A program made the translations under genes and the position numbers. Source: Gimesia chilikensis (lineage in GTDB: Bacteria > Planctomycetota > Planctomycetia > Planctomycetales > Planctomycetaceae). From it: a stretch of DNA of 64,000 nucleotides. The stretch spans positions 2,589,748 through 2,653,747 of the forward strand of contig NZ_CP036266.1 in assembly GCF_007744075.1 (NCBI RefSeq). The letters are read 5' to 3'. Within the stretch, counting starts at the first letter, position 1, and every line of letters begins with the position of its first letter. Below are positions 28,617 through 37,855 of the stretch, in pieces. The notes beneath the pieces are model-generated. The model made no database searches, was not told where the DNA came from, and worked only from the letters and a program-made list of their open reading frames with translations.

Positions 28617-29261
28617 ATGTTCACTCGGCTCCTTTTAGCGAAATATCATCACGCACGCAGGTGGATCGGCCTGTTTGTGTTGATTTCGATCATGTCTTCG
28701 CTGGTGCCGCTCCCATTGAGTCTTTCTTCTCCCGTGGAAAAAGATCTTTCCACTCCTTTCCCCTGCCAGAATCGTCCTTGTGGCTGTCAATCTGCAAAAC
28801 AGTGCTGGAAATCCTGTTGTTGCTTTACGAATCGTGAAAAAATCGCCTGGGCCAAGGCAAACCGCGTTGAGGCTCCCGCTTATGTTGCTCAGGCTGCTGC
28901 GAAAGAATGCAGAGAAACAGCCTGCAGTTCAGGGAGTTGTTGCTCTGAGAAGAAGCAGCATGTTGCGGATCTTCCGGTGCTCAATGAAAATCACCCTGGC
29001 TGCTGTACTTCGGCCAAAGCTGTTACAACTCAATCTGAAAAAACAGCTGCAAGTAACACGGACAACGGTCCCGTGATTGGTCTGTATGCCCAGAAATGTC
29101 AGGGGCAGGGGACCTTCTGGAACAGCCTTCCCTGGGCGATCATGCCTGGCTTACAGGCAGAAGTACTGGTCTTTGCTCCGGATATCTGGAACCCTTTCTA
29201 CTCGGTGAAAGCGCCAGAGAAGGCGCTTGAGCCCCCCACACCTCCCCCACGCATCGTCTGA
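28617..29261 (+). CDS. Cysteine-rich exported or membrane protein
   Basis: The start is taken at the ATG at 28617, which places a hydrophobic segment (IGLFVLISIMSSLVPLPLSL) directly at the N-terminus; a frame from 28560 adds 19 residues without a good ribosome site. The 214-residue product has a dense cysteine cluster, CQNRPCGCQSAKQCWKSCCC, followed by the TNREKIAWAKAN stretch, and a second set (CRETACSSGSCCSEKK; GCCTSAK). Cys spacing suggests metal binding, but no known metallothionein or CxxC domain matches. Similar proteins recur in planctomycetes near DUF1559 and redox genes. It ends in a Pro-rich tail (EPPTPPPRIV). Confidence 0.6.
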   Translation: MFTRLLLAKYHHARRWIGLFVLISIMSSLVPLPLSLSSPVEKDLSTPFPCQNRPCGCQSAKQCWKSCCCFTNREKIAWAKANRVEAPAYVAQAAAKECRETACSSGSCCSEKKQHVADLPVLNENHPGCCTSAKAVTTQSEKTAASNTDNGPVIGLYAQKCQGQGTFWNSLPWAIMPGLQAEVLVFAPDIWNPFYSVKAPEKALEPPTPPPRIV

Positions 29262-29557
29262 TCCTGGTTTCCTGTCGAGTCCGAATCTTGCCTTCTGGTT
29301 CGTAACAGACAGTCGTTTTGCGCCTCGCTTTATGTAGCAGAGAGCGTGCGGCTTGTGCTGGCGCGCTTACGGTGGGCATAGACTTACTCTCCACAAAGTT
29401 CGTTTTGATCTGCTGTGAGCGTGCTACCACTGGCCGCACTGCCTCCGCGTATCAGACTCGACATCCCGCTTTGGTATTCATTCTCAACTGGTTGTTCTGA
29501 TGTAACAGATGTTCTCAGAACGAAGCAGAACGCTCTTTCTACGTCCGGATATATCTA

Positions 29558-30586
29558 ATGAAAAAATGCTTTCAATATACCAATTCAGAACCGCAGACGA
29601 TTCGTCGCGGCTTTACACTGATCGAACTACTCGTGGTCATTGCCATCATCGCAATCCTGATCGCCCTGCTGTTGCCAGCAGTCCAACAAGCGCGGGAAGC
29701 GGCAAGACGTACGCAATGCAAGAACAACCTCAAGCAACTCGGACTGGCATTACACAACCATCACGATGCTTTCCTGTATTTCCCTTCGCAACGCGATCAG
29801 GATGAAGCTCCCGTTGATCCCTCCAATCAGAGTTTTTACCGCTGGTCCCCATTGGCGATGCTGACTCCCTACCTGGATCAGTCCAATATCTATAATCAGC
29901 TCGATCTGAAGTCCCCCCTGTATCTCTACAGTTCTGGTCCCCCGCCTTCCGTGACGACGAATCCTGCGCTGTCTGGTGTTGTGAGTACGAAGGTTCCTGT
30001 ATTTCTCTGTCCTTCGGATATTCACGAACGCGTCAGTAATACCTGGGGAGCGACGAATTATGTCTTTTGTCAGGGTACGGGACAGGATGGCGGTGCTTAT
30101 GAGGACACTGACGGAGCGTTTGCCATCGATTCTCGAACGAAGGCCCGAGACGTTACAGACGGACTGTCAAACACGGTATTCGTTTCCGAACACCTGATTG
30201 GAAGTGCTGCTCCCGATTCGACGCGGGGCGTGGCTAATAGCGGCTCCGAATGGAACCTGGCTTCTGTCTGGAATGCGTCTGCTACGGCCGTGGAAGATTC
30301 CTGGTGTCTTGATAACTCGGCGACAGTGACGTTTCAACGGGGAGAGAAATGGGCTGATGGTTCAGTTAATGATACCGGGTACAACCATTTCCGAAATCCC
30401 AATTCCCGTACCAATGACTGCTATTCACGCTATGCCTCTTCGAAAAGTGCCCGCAGTCGCCACGCTGGTGGGGTGAATGCCCTGCTGGGGGATGGCGCTG
30501 TGCGCTTTGTGAGTGAAAACATCAGCATTGAAATCTGGCAGGCCCTGGGCAGTGTTTCCGGGGGCGAAGTGATTGGTGAATTTTGA
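29558..30586 (+). CDS. DUF1559 protein with type IV prepilin-like N-terminus
   Basis: A 342-residue protein with the prepilin/pseudopilin signature [20 protein letters not shown] near residues 16-36 (cleavage after Gly, Glu at +5), followed by the family block [20 protein letters not shown] and, at the C-terminus, [20 protein letters not shown], the H-X9-DG motif that defines DUF1559. Planctomycetes carry dozens of these. They are thought to be pseudopilin-like surface or secretion-apparatus proteins, with the role unproven. It begins a rightward series with the PQQ-like, redoxin and second DUF1559 genes. Confidence 0.92.
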   Translation: MKKCFQYTNSEPQTIRRGFTLIELLVVIAIIAILIALLLPAVQQAREAARRTQCKNNLKQLGLALHNHHDAFLYFPSQRDQDEAPVDPSNQSFYRWSPLAMLTPYLDQSNIYNQLDLKSPLYLYSSGPPPSVTTNPALSGVVSTKVPVFLCPSDIHERVSNTWGATNYVFCQGTGQDGGAYEDTDGAFAIDSRTKARDVTDGLSNTVFVSEHLIGSAAPDSTRGVANSGSEWNLASVWNASATAVEDSWCLDNSATVTFQRGEKWADGSVNDTGYNHFRNPNSRTNDCYSRYASSKSARSRHAGGVNALLGDGAVRFVSENISIEIWQALGSVSGGEVIGEF

Positions 30587-30659
30587 CAGACATCCCGTGT
30601 GCAGGGGACGATCGCTCCCGCAATTCATCCCCTGACTTATTGATACAGGAAATCAAATT

Positions 30660-32012
30660 ATGAGACTTAATATTGTACTTACGTTGTTATTGTGGTTTTC
30701 CTCTGCTCTCCCGGCCCAGGATCGCTGGCCAGGATTTCTGGGCGTGGGGGCCAGCAGCATCTCAGCATCATCGATTCCCACGGAATGGGCGCCCGATAAA
30801 AATCTGGCATGGCAGGTTGCGATACCCGGTTATGGACAGTCCAGCCCCGTCATCTGGGGAGAGCGGGTTTTTGTAACATCTGTTGAGGGTGAAAATAAGG
30901 AGATCCTGCACGTGGTGTGTTATTCACTGCGTACAGGTAAGCTGCTCTGGAAGCATTCTCAATCATCAACTTTTCCCGAGAAAAACAGTGTCTACATCAG
31001 TCGGGCTGCACCAACGCCTGTGATTGATGCAGATGGAATTTACGCGTATTTTGAAAGCGGTGATATCGTTTCGCTGACTCATACCGGACAACACAACTGG
31101 TCTGTCTCATTGAAGGAACGTTTGGGCGCTCCTCAGAATAAATTTGGTCTGGCAGCCTCCCCGGTCCAGTTAAAAGACCGGTTGATGATTCTGATCGATG
31201 ATGAAGGCCCCTCCTGTCTGACTGCGATCAGTAAAGCTGACGGTAAGACCTTGTGGAAAACGAATCGCAAAAGTCGGGTCAGCTGGAGTTCTCCCATGCT
31301 GGTTCCCTTCGACGATTCGGTTCAGGTGGTCTGTAGTTCCGCGGGGAGTCTGGATGGATACGATCCTCAGAGTGGAAAGTTGTTATGGAGTTTTAACAAA
31401 GTGGGGGGGAATGACAAGACAACTCCGCTACCTGTCGGGCAGGGGGCGTTCCTGGTGGGGGCCTCACCTGGACGCTCAGGGGAAAATAACGATTTGGCGA
31501 AAAAGTCCAATGGACTCTTTGTCGTAAAGCAGAGTGGTGAGGAGTGGATTCCCCAATATGGCTGGACGAACCCCGGTCCCGTTCCTTCCTGGGCATCGCC
31601 GATGATGTATCGTGGCTATGCGTACTGGGTCAATCGTGTGGGAGTGGTATATTGCCTGGACATTAACAATGGACAGGTGGCTTATACGGAACGGCTGAAG
31701 CAATCCTGCTGGGCGACTCCTGTAGGGGTGGGAGATGATGTTTACTTTTTTGGTAAAGACGGGATCACCACAGTTCTCAAATCTGGAGCCACGTTTGAAG
31801 TTGTCGCAGAAAACAGACTGTGGACAGACGATGCGCCTCCTGTAAATCAGGTACCTTCCGCTGAAGAAGAATCAGAGGACCGCCGCCGTTCCGCGGCCCT
31901 GTTTTCCCGACCAACTGTTTATGGCGTCGCGCTAGTGAAGGACTATCTGGTACTCAGGACAGGCAGTCAGCTGTTCTGTATTCAATCGCCGCATTTAGCC
32001 TCAATAGAATGA
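30660..32012 (+). CDS. PQQ-like beta-propeller protein, exported
   Basis: A 450-residue protein with a signal peptide (MRLNIVLTLLLWFSSALPAQ) and repeated blades containing the Trp-docking spacing (YSLRTGKLLWKHSQS; KADGKTLWKTNRKS; DPQSGKLLWSFNKVG; DINNGQVAYTERLKQ). This fold is shared by BamB-like and PQQ-dependent enzymes, but no quinone-binding catalytic residues are evident. Planctomycete members are usually periplasmic with unknown substrates. It lies 73 bases after the DUF1559 gene and is probably in the same unit. GGAAA precedes the ATG. Confidence 0.85.
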   Translation: MRLNIVLTLLLWFSSALPAQDRWPGFLGVGASSISASSIPTEWAPDKNLAWQVAIPGYGQSSPVIWGERVFVTSVEGENKEILHVVCYSLRTGKLLWKHSQSSTFPEKNSVYISRAAPTPVIDADGIYAYFESGDIVSLTHTGQHNWSVSLKERLGAPQNKFGLAASPVQLKDRLMILIDDEGPSCLTAISKADGKTLWKTNRKSRVSWSSPMLVPFDDSVQVVCSSAGSLDGYDPQSGKLLWSFNKVGGNDKTTPLPVGQGAFLVGASPGRSGENNDLAKKSNGLFVVKQSGEEWIPQYGWTNPGPVPSWASPMMYRGYAYWVNRVGVVYCLDINNGQVAYTERLKQSCWATPVGVGDDVYFFGKDGITTVLKSGATFEVVAENRLWTDDAPPVNQVPSAEEESEDRRRSAALFSRPTVYGVALVKDYLVLRTGSQLFCIQSPHLASIE

Positions 32013-32197
32013 TCGTGGGATTATCAATTGGGAAGCCAGCAGTCTCAAGTTCATGATCAGGTCGGCCTGGTAGAAGTGAAGGTTCAAATCAGGACTGAAG
32101 TACCACCGTCCAGATCGTAACAACATGCTGGCACCCATATCCAAGTCAATAAAAACACTTTCCTGAAGATCCGAACCAATCAAATGGCGCTTGTGAA

Positions 32198-33076
32198 ATG
32201 ACAAAAAAGAAAAAAAGTTCCCCCGGGAAAAAAATGAAGAATCCAGCTACCAAGGTGAAACGAAGTCTTGCTACAGAACTCTTTCTGGGATTCCTGGGCT
32301 GCGTGGCTTTGTTCTATATCCTGATTATCGTCTATCACTATTCCACACCCAGGCAGCGGGCAGAGGCAACAGAGCCGGACTGGCTGGAGCAGTGCCGGCT
32401 GTTCTGTGCTGAATATGGGCTTGTCTCTACAGGAGATATCAAAAAAGATGCAGAGGCTTACCTGGAAGTGACAAACAGGGAAACGCTGTCTGCGTCATTG
32501 AACGAGATTCTGTCTGATTCTCAATTTGAGAAAGCGGAAACACAGCAACATCCATTTCTGCATCGACAGGGGGCCGACTTCACTTTACCGGATGTGGAAG
32601 GGCAAGCGGTATCACTGGAGTCCTTCAGGCTCAAGAAACCTGTCATTTTAGTTTTCTACTATGGCTATTACTGCAGTCACTGTGTTGCTCAACTGTTTGC
32701 TCTGGAAAAAGACCTCGCGTATTTCCATGAGATGGGGGCCGAGGTGATTGCAATCAGTGCTGATTCGAGTGAGTCCACGCAAGAAAAGTTTGCAAAATAT
32801 GGGAGTTTCAGCTTTCCCGTCTTATCCGATCATGATTATCGAATTTCAGAAGCATGGGGTGTTTACACCCGCCCCTCTCAGGAGCAGGCCGAAGATTTAT
32901 TGCATGGAACGTTCGTCATCAACCAGGCTGGTGAAGTGGTCTTTGCAAATCGTGGCCATCAGCCATTTGTGGATAACAAATCACTTCTCCACTGGCTGGC
33001 AGAACTCAAACGGGAATCAGCAACCAAGGTCGCCGATACCTCTGGTGATGCTGCATTGCAGAGGCGACGAGACTGA
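32198..33076 (+). CDS. Membrane-anchored redoxin (AhpC/TSA-thioredoxin type)
   Basis: A 292-residue protein. The Lys-rich N-terminus (KKKKSSPGKKMKNPATKVKR) and a single membrane helix (LFLGFLGCVALFYILIIVYH, about 28-48) indicate N-in/C-out topology. After a short linker, the domain from about 125 follows the redoxin pattern: GADFTLPDVEGQAVSLESF, then ILVFYYGYYCSHCVAQL, where CSHC is the CxxC active site, then EVIAISADSSES and FPVLSDHDYRISEAWGVY. It likely reduces peroxides or protein disulfides on the outer face of the membrane. The spacing to its neighbours (185 and 84 bases) is consistent with one transcript or with separate promoters. Confidence 0.85.
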   Translation: MTKKKKSSPGKKMKNPATKVKRSLATELFLGFLGCVALFYILIIVYHYSTPRQRAEATEPDWLEQCRLFCAEYGLVSTGDIKKDAEAYLEVTNRETLSASLNEILSDSQFEKAETQQHPFLHRQGADFTLPDVEGQAVSLESFRLKKPVILVFYYGYYCSHCVAQLFALEKDLAYFHEMGAEVIAISADSSESTQEKFAKYGSFSFPVLSDHDYRISEAWGVYTRPSQEQAEDLLHGTFVINQAGEVVFANRGHQPFVDNKSLLHWLAELKRESATKVADTSGDAALQRRRD

Positions 33077-33160
33077 AACCGGTTGTTTCTTTTTGTCTTT
33101 TGAAGTGATTAATAACTCTCCGATCAAACTCTAGATAAACTGTGGCAAGGAAAACTGGAA

Positions 33161-34219
33161 ATGAAAAAATCCCCTACTTACGGCAACATAACCGTACGAG
33201 GATTTACACTTATTGAACTACTGGTGGTGATTGCCATCATTGCGATTCTGATTGCGCTTCTACTGCCCGCTGTGCAACAGGCGCGTGAAGCGGCCCGGCG
33301 TGCGCAATGTAAAAACAACCTGAAACAACTGGTGCTGGCAATGCATAATTATGAAAGTGCCTATACCCGTCTGCCCAGCGGTGGTAACGGTGGAGGCAGC
33401 ACTATGGCCAGCAGTGATGCTTTTTCGGTGTATGCCCGTCTGTTGCCGTTTGTGGAACAGGCAAATGCACAGAACGAACTGGATTTCAACCTGCCCGTGC
33501 TCAACGGCAGTCCGCCTGCATTTCACAATCCTGCTTCTAAGATCCTGATTCCCTTTTTCATGTGTCCCAGTGACAGTGCGCCACAAACAGCGGAAGTCAT
33601 GTTCGGGTCGATGTCGTTTGGAACCGGGTTGGCAGGAACCAATTATTTCGGGAATACCGGAACCGGCATTTCAGGTGGAGGGAAAGAGTATTACGATCCT
33701 GCATTTCCCACAGATGGTATCTTTTACTTTGACAGCAGTACACGCTTTGCAGATATCACCGATGGGACAACCAATACGATGATTATGGCAGAAGCACTGC
33801 GTGGTCCCGGCAGTGACCTGTCTGCGACTCCCTTATTGGGACTGCAGAAACCATATCGTGTCGCCGCCAATCTGAGTTCAGGGCGATCTCGAAATGGTAC
33901 TGCCCCGGGGGGAGTCTCTCCTATGTTCAGCGAATCGGACATTCAGTCTGCTACAAGCTGGAGGGGAGATCGGGGGTTTCCCTGGATCTGGGGTCAGGCG
34001 AGCGCAACGCTGTTCAACACTTATTTGGGGCCCAACGCACATCTACCCGATGCATTTGCACACAGTCGAGGCTGGTTCGCAGCGCGCAGCCTGCATTCTG
34101 GCGGCGTGAATATCGGTCTCGCGGATGGTTCGGTCCGCTTTGTCAGTGAAAATATCAATCTTGACCTCTGGCGCGGCCTGTCCACACGCGGGGGAGGAGA
34201 GGTTATTGGCAATTTTTAA
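33161..34219 (+). CDS. DUF1559 protein with type IV prepilin-like N-terminus (second)
   Basis: A 352-residue protein with [20 protein letters not shown] near residue 12, [20 protein letters not shown], and the C-terminal [20 protein letters not shown] motif. It is paralogous to the 29558 gene, sharing the first 60 and last 40 residues and diverging in between, as is usual among DUF1559 paralogues where the middle probably sets specificity. It is preceded by GGAAA and closes the rightward cluster, apart from a tiny frame after it. Confidence 0.92.
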   Translation: MKKSPTYGNITVRGFTLIELLVVIAIIAILIALLLPAVQQAREAARRAQCKNNLKQLVLAMHNYESAYTRLPSGGNGGGSTMASSDAFSVYARLLPFVEQANAQNELDFNLPVLNGSPPAFHNPASKILIPFFMCPSDSAPQTAEVMFGSMSFGTGLAGTNYFGNTGTGISGGGKEYYDPAFPTDGIFYFDSSTRFADITDGTTNTMIMAEALRGPGSDLSATPLLGLQKPYRVAANLSSGRSRNGTAPGGVSPMFSESDIQSATSWRGDRGFPWIWGQASATLFNTYLGPNAHLPDAFAHSRGWFAARSLHSGGVNIGLADGSVRFVSENINLDLWRGLSTRGGGEVIGNF

Positions 34220-34243
34220 AAAGTCATCCGGGCGAGGTTTTAT

Positions 34244-34339
34244 ATGAATTACAGCAAAAACGGTCCATCAACAAACAGATACAGACTGACTTTCATCTCG
34301 ATGGGAATTGTCATCAGTATGTTGATTGTCTGTTATTGA
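34244..34339 (+). CDS. Very short hydrophobic ORF after DUF1559
   Basis: A 31-codon frame, MNYSKNGPSTNRYRLTF followed by ISMGIVISMLIVCY, starts 24 bases after the DUF1559 stop with a purine-rich GGGCGAGG ahead. In planctomycetes DUF1559 genes are often followed by a small lipoprotein gene. This frame looks like the start of such a gene (basic residues, hydrophobic core, Cys near the end) cut off by a TGA. It could be a true small membrane protein or a truncated remnant. Confidence 0.35.
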   Translation: MNYSKNGPSTNRYRLTFISMGIVISMLIVCY

Positions 34340-34446
34340 AATCGGGGCAGGCTGGCATTGTTCGGTCCAGATTGTATGTGACTGAATCATGCTCCCTGTC
34401 ATCGGGATGCTTTTGATGATCGGTAACAAGGAACGGTGTGCCACGA

Positions 34447-35772
34447 TCATTTAGTGATTTTGATCCTGGAGAGCACGGTCCAGCCATCGATCACCGGTAG
34501 CTCGTTGGCAAATCTGATCGCAGGACGGTTCTGCCACGGATCACGGATACCAAGCGCCATTCGATATTCACCGGGCTGCACGTCGAACGGGACGTGGGCC
34601 GACTCCGAGAACTGACCCGGTTGCCAATCTCTCACGTCCCAATTCGTCTTTTTGCTCGTGATGATCTCACCTGACGAATCAAGCAGAGCCAACTCGACCG
34701 ACCAGGGATAGTAGAAGGGCGCGACCCCGTTATTTTGCCCTTTGAGCGAAATCTTGATGGCGCTGTTGGCTTCGGCCACTCTCGTATGACTTAATTCAGT
34801 CAGTTGGAACTCGTATCCCATCTTTCGTACGAGCGCCTGACTGCGTTCAAGGAATTCTTCACTGTCAGATCGTTCCAATGCCGGGCAGTATGGCCCAACC
34901 CACGAAAAATGGGCTCGCTCCAGCATGGTCTGCGTCGTGTTGTATTGACTGCCAAGCCATTGTTTTGCTTTATTCGGGACCATCTCGCCGCCAATGACGG
35001 CCTGCTTCCAGTTGTTGACTCTTCCGGACGATCTGACTCCCGACAGGAAACTCCAGTCTTTGCCGTTGTCGGTGTCCTCGGGAAACATGTCGTCGTGAAA
35101 TCCGATCCACGACTGCTGACCGGCGTAATCGCGGGCGTAGCGAACCATCAATGACTTGTCAGGAAACGCCTTCCGGTAGGCGTCGATGATCCGTCTTTCT
35201 GTTGCGGCCGTAGCGTAGAGTTCCTCACGCGGCCACGTATGCCATTCTCCCCAAAATCCGAGCAGACCTAGTTGAATGAATCCGATGCGTGGATGCTTGT
35301 TGTACCGTTTACCAAGCGCCTTGATGAATCGCTCCATGGCTGTGATCATTTTGGGATCGTTATAGTCTGGAGAGAGTCCGCCGCCATGTGCCTTGTACGG
35401 CGTCTCCTTGACTCCGGCTTCTCGGATCCAGCCTGGCAATCCTGACGGTAACGAGGGGTAGTCGATGTAAACACGAAAGATGATATGCTTGCCTCTGGCT
35501 GCCTCTACATTCCATGATTTCTCCCAGGCATCGAAGCGATAGTTCCCCGGGGTTGGTTCAAGTTCACTCCACGGGACGTACAGAAAGACCATCGAGTACG
35601 GTTGGCGTATTGTCCCCGCGTCTGTGTAAGGGCACCATCCTTTCAGCGGATTGTCGAGCGGTCCCGGTTGCGGCAGTGGCCTGACAACCATTTCTTCGGC
35701 GTTAAGGCAGACGGGGCTCATCAATAAGAGCAATACCGATGAAGTGATTGCCGTGATCAATCTATGTTGCAT
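34447..35772 (-). CDS. Exported DUF4832-family (glycoside-hydrolase-like) protein
   Basis: A 441-residue protein with a signal peptide (AITSSVLLLLMSPVCLNAEE). The N-terminal two thirds follow DUF4832/DUF4874 proteins with TIM-barrel-like features: LDNPLKGWCPYTDAG, YVPWSELEPTPGNYRFDAWE and FIQLGLLGFWGEWHTWP, in which the Glu of FWGEWHTW sits where glycoside hydrolases place a catalytic acid. The last about 130 residues look like a beta-sandwich (IKISLKGQNNGVAPFYYPWS). Carbohydrate binding or cleavage is a reasonable guess without a known substrate. It faces the DUF1559 cluster convergently. Confidence 0.75.
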   Translation of the reverse strand: MQHRLITAITSSVLLLLMSPVCLNAEEMVVRPLPQPGPLDNPLKGWCPYTDAGTIRQPYSMVFLYVPWSELEPTPGNYRFDAWEKSWNVEAARGKHIIFRVYIDYPSLPSGLPGWIREAGVKETPYKAHGGGLSPDYNDPKMITAMERFIKALGKRYNKHPRIGFIQLGLLGFWGEWHTWPREELYATAATERRIIDAYRKAFPDKSLMVRYARDYAGQQSWIGFHDDMFPEDTDNGKDWSFLSGVRSSGRVNNWKQAVIGGEMVPNKAKQWLGSQYNTTQTMLERAHFSWVGPYCPALERSDSEEFLERSQALVRKMGYEFQLTELSHTRVAEANSAIKISLKGQNNGVAPFYYPWSVELALLDSSGEIITSKKTNWDVRDWQPGQFSESAHVPFDVQPGEYRMALGIRDPWQNRPAIRFANELPVIDGWTVLSRIKITK

Positions 35773-36185
35773 AAATCCAAGATTTCCTCTGCAGGGGATT
35801 CAATATGAAGCTGGAACTGCTCCAGACCCATTTCGAGTGCCAGTTTAACATCGCCGCCACCGCCGAGTCTATCGCCCGATAAATTATATGGCGTTTGCTT
35901 GCCGTAGCTGCAGGTGCGAAACGCAGCAGTGCTGTATCAAACGGCCCTGGAGACGACGCCGATTCAAGATTGTGATTTCCCGTTAACCGAGAATGAAGGC
36001 CGTCTACTCCCTTTATAACTGGCAATAGTCCCTGTACAGCTCAGAAATATTCATCTTTAGAATCACAGTACTCTCAATAAAATAGTGCAATCCAGTTCGT
36101 CTCTTAAACCCGCACCTGTCAAGTATCGATCGGAAACCTGATTTCGTCGCGGTGACTGACAGTGTTCCGCTGTGTTGAGTTTATG

Positions 36186-36608
36186 ATTTTGTGAAACGGC
36201 GTGGGGGAGTCAAGTGAATGATGCGTGTTGACCTGCTCCGAATGTGCAGTGAAGAGGGTTGAGTCTGCTGTGAATTGCTCTGAGTTTGCTGCGAAATGAT
36301 TTGAAAATGTACGAGATATTGAGAGCCGGTTCATTTTGTTCCGGTGAAAAACTGGAAAAATCGAGGCCGATTCAGGTGCTTCTGAGTCACAAGTGGGCCA
36401 GGTTCCAGTGCACACTTCATCCGCCTCGCGCGCGAAGCAGAATTACACAAGAATACGATTCGGAAAGTGTCGATCAAGTGCAATTTGTTCTGTTCCAGAG
36501 ACAGAACTGCACTGGAAATCGGAAAGGGGTTGCCTGCAGTCGCTGATCAAAGAGAAAATTAAAAGGGAGAGTTGTCATGAGAGGAGCATCGGGATTGTGA
36601 GGGCAAAG
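36186..36608. repeat. 423-base dispersed repeat, copy 1
   Basis: It matches 51906-52328 without gaps at a constant offset of 15720 bases. Differences are scattered single bases (for example aaacggc against aatcggc at the left, gcctgcagtc against gcatggaaac at the right), roughly 90% identity or better by eye. The last about 45 bases also occur at 7491. The left boundary is sharp after TTTTGTGAA-CGGCG. No transposase, target duplication or terminal inverted repeat was found. Confidence 0.85.
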
Positions 36609-36639
36609 AAAACGGCTGCCCACTTTGGTGAGCAGCCGT
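36608..36639 (-). terminator. Terminator hairpin at the repeat boundary
   Basis: ACGGCTGC (36612-36619) pairs with GCAGCCGT (36632-36639), extended by CAC/GTG around a TTTG loop, and on the minus strand it is followed by TTTTCTTTG. The same stem with one changed base occurs at 7540-7565. Confidence 0.6.
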
Positions 36640-36642
36640 CGG

Positions 36643-36800
36643 AGTGGAGGCGGATCTATCGCTTTGGGGATTTGCTGAATCGGACACAGTCGGACACAGT
36701 CGGACAATGAACGGGACATGTTTATGGAGTGAGTATATCTCTCTCAAACCCATTGCTCTCATAATCTGCTCAGCAGCAGGTATGAAAACGCCCGCCTGAC
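36643..36800. repeat. tRNA-end-like motif plus TCGGACA iterons
   Basis: TGGAGGCGG at 36645-36653 (minus strand CCGCCTCCA) abuts gctttggggatttgctgaat, then three TCGGACA units at exact 10-base spacing and a fourth CGGGACA. The order hairpin, CCTCCA-type motif, iterons is shared in part with 7.5, 28.2 and 52.9 kb. Such an arrangement would fit an old integration site where iterons bind a recombinase; this is inference. Confidence 0.5.
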
Positions 36801-37127
36801 TGTCTATCTGGGAGCATATGAGGAGTTGTGTAGGTGAAAGAACAGTGAATGGTCTTTACTCAGTGGATGGGGGCATCCGTCAGGTAAGGAATGACGCCCA
36901 ACAATTTGTAAAAATCAACGGGGGCAGGCAGTCTGTGATTATCCTGATTGATATCTGTAAGTCGAATCAAATTATGTGCTTATGGTGAAGGGGCTGGCCT
37001 GGCAAGGGATTTTAAAAAGTAAAAGTCAAATATTCTCTGACCGAACAGCAAGTTTCATTACATCACATAAATGAAACACGCGTCTGTTTTTTTACTGCAA
37101 TCTGAACACAGAGATCAGGAATGTCCC

Positions 37128-37829
37128 ATGAGAATATTTGAACGAATCAACGACATTATTGCGGCCAATATTCATGATATGCTCGATCAGTTTGAAGATC
37201 CGGAAGTCATGTTGAAACAGGCCATCCGGGAGATGGAACATTCAATTGATACCGTTACCCAGGATACGGCACGTGTGATGGCGGGTGAGAAGCGACTCAT
37301 CCGGGAGTTGACCAAAAATGAAATGGAAGCTCATAACTGGCAGCAACGTGCAATGCAGGCGGTACAGAACGGAGACGATCAACTGGCTCGCAAAGCACTG
37401 GCCCGTAAAAAGGAACATGAAAATCTCAGTCAGGCCCTGAAAGAACAACTGGAGCCGGTTAAAAAAGCTGGGGAAACGTTGAAGGTTCAATTGTCGGCGA
37501 TGAAAGCCAAACTGGCGGAAGCGAAGCGGGAGTTGTCTGCTTTACTGCTGCGCAAGCGATCTGCAGAAATCCGGAAACAGTCGCGCACTTCATTGAGTTG
37601 TCAGCAGACTAAAGCCTTTAATGCAAATGCATTTCGCAAGTTCGATCGGCTGCGAGAAAAAGTCGAAGAAGCAGAAGCGGAAGCCGATGCAATGGATGAG
37701 TTAAACGCAATGGCTGATATGACCATGCTGGATCCCCGGGATACATTTGCCAAAGATTCTCTGGCTGAGGGTGTTCATTCACTGGAGATCGAAGAGGAGT
37801 TGAATGCACTGAAGCAGAAGAAGGACTGA
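37128..37829 (+). CDS. pspA: PspA/IM30-family membrane-stress protein
   Basis: The start is at the ATG at 37128, giving the canonical beginning MRIFERINDIIAANIHDMLD; the upstream ATG at 37071 adds 19 residues absent from the family. The 233-residue product is a long coiled coil with the typical QFEDPEVMLKQAIREMEHSI block and the RKKEHENLSQALKEQLEPVK helix. PspA/IM30 proteins polymerise on the inner face of damaged membranes, ESCRT-III-like, to keep them tight. The sigma-factor operon follows 26 bases later on the same strand, so the two may be co-transcribed. Confidence 0.9.
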   Translation: MRIFERINDIIAANIHDMLDQFEDPEVMLKQAIREMEHSIDTVTQDTARVMAGEKRLIRELTKNEMEAHNWQQRAMQAVQNGDDQLARKALARKKEHENLSQALKEQLEPVKKAGETLKVQLSAMKAKLAEAKRELSALLLRKRSAEIRKQSRTSLSCQQTKAFNANAFRKFDRLREKVEEAEAEADAMDELNAMADMTMLDPRDTFAKDSLAEGVHSLEIEEELNALKQKKD

Positions 37830-37855
37830 TTCTTCTCAGGATGAAAACTTGACAA

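Larger units (their letters stand above)
35773..37127. other. 1.35-kb gene-free region rich in dispersed repeats
   Basis: No gene is supported. Bases 35773-36180 contain nothing I can assign. From 36186 a 423-base repeat runs to 36608, followed directly by a terminator hairpin, a tRNA-end-like motif and TCGGACA iterons to about 36800 (listed separately). The last 300 bases hold the presumed promoter of pspA. Frames in the repeat occur in both copies but lack ribosome sites and look non-coding. Confidence 0.6.

Noticed and set aside
32001-32204. 67-codon minus-strand frame between the propeller and redoxin genes
   Set aside because: Some protein-like stretches, but no ribosome site or family, and it overlaps both neighbours.
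36119-36415. Minus-strand frame in the 423-base repeat (and 51902-52135)
   Set aside because: Present in both copies only because the DNA is repeated; no start signal or domain, and Ser/Thr/His-rich composition typical of a chance frame.
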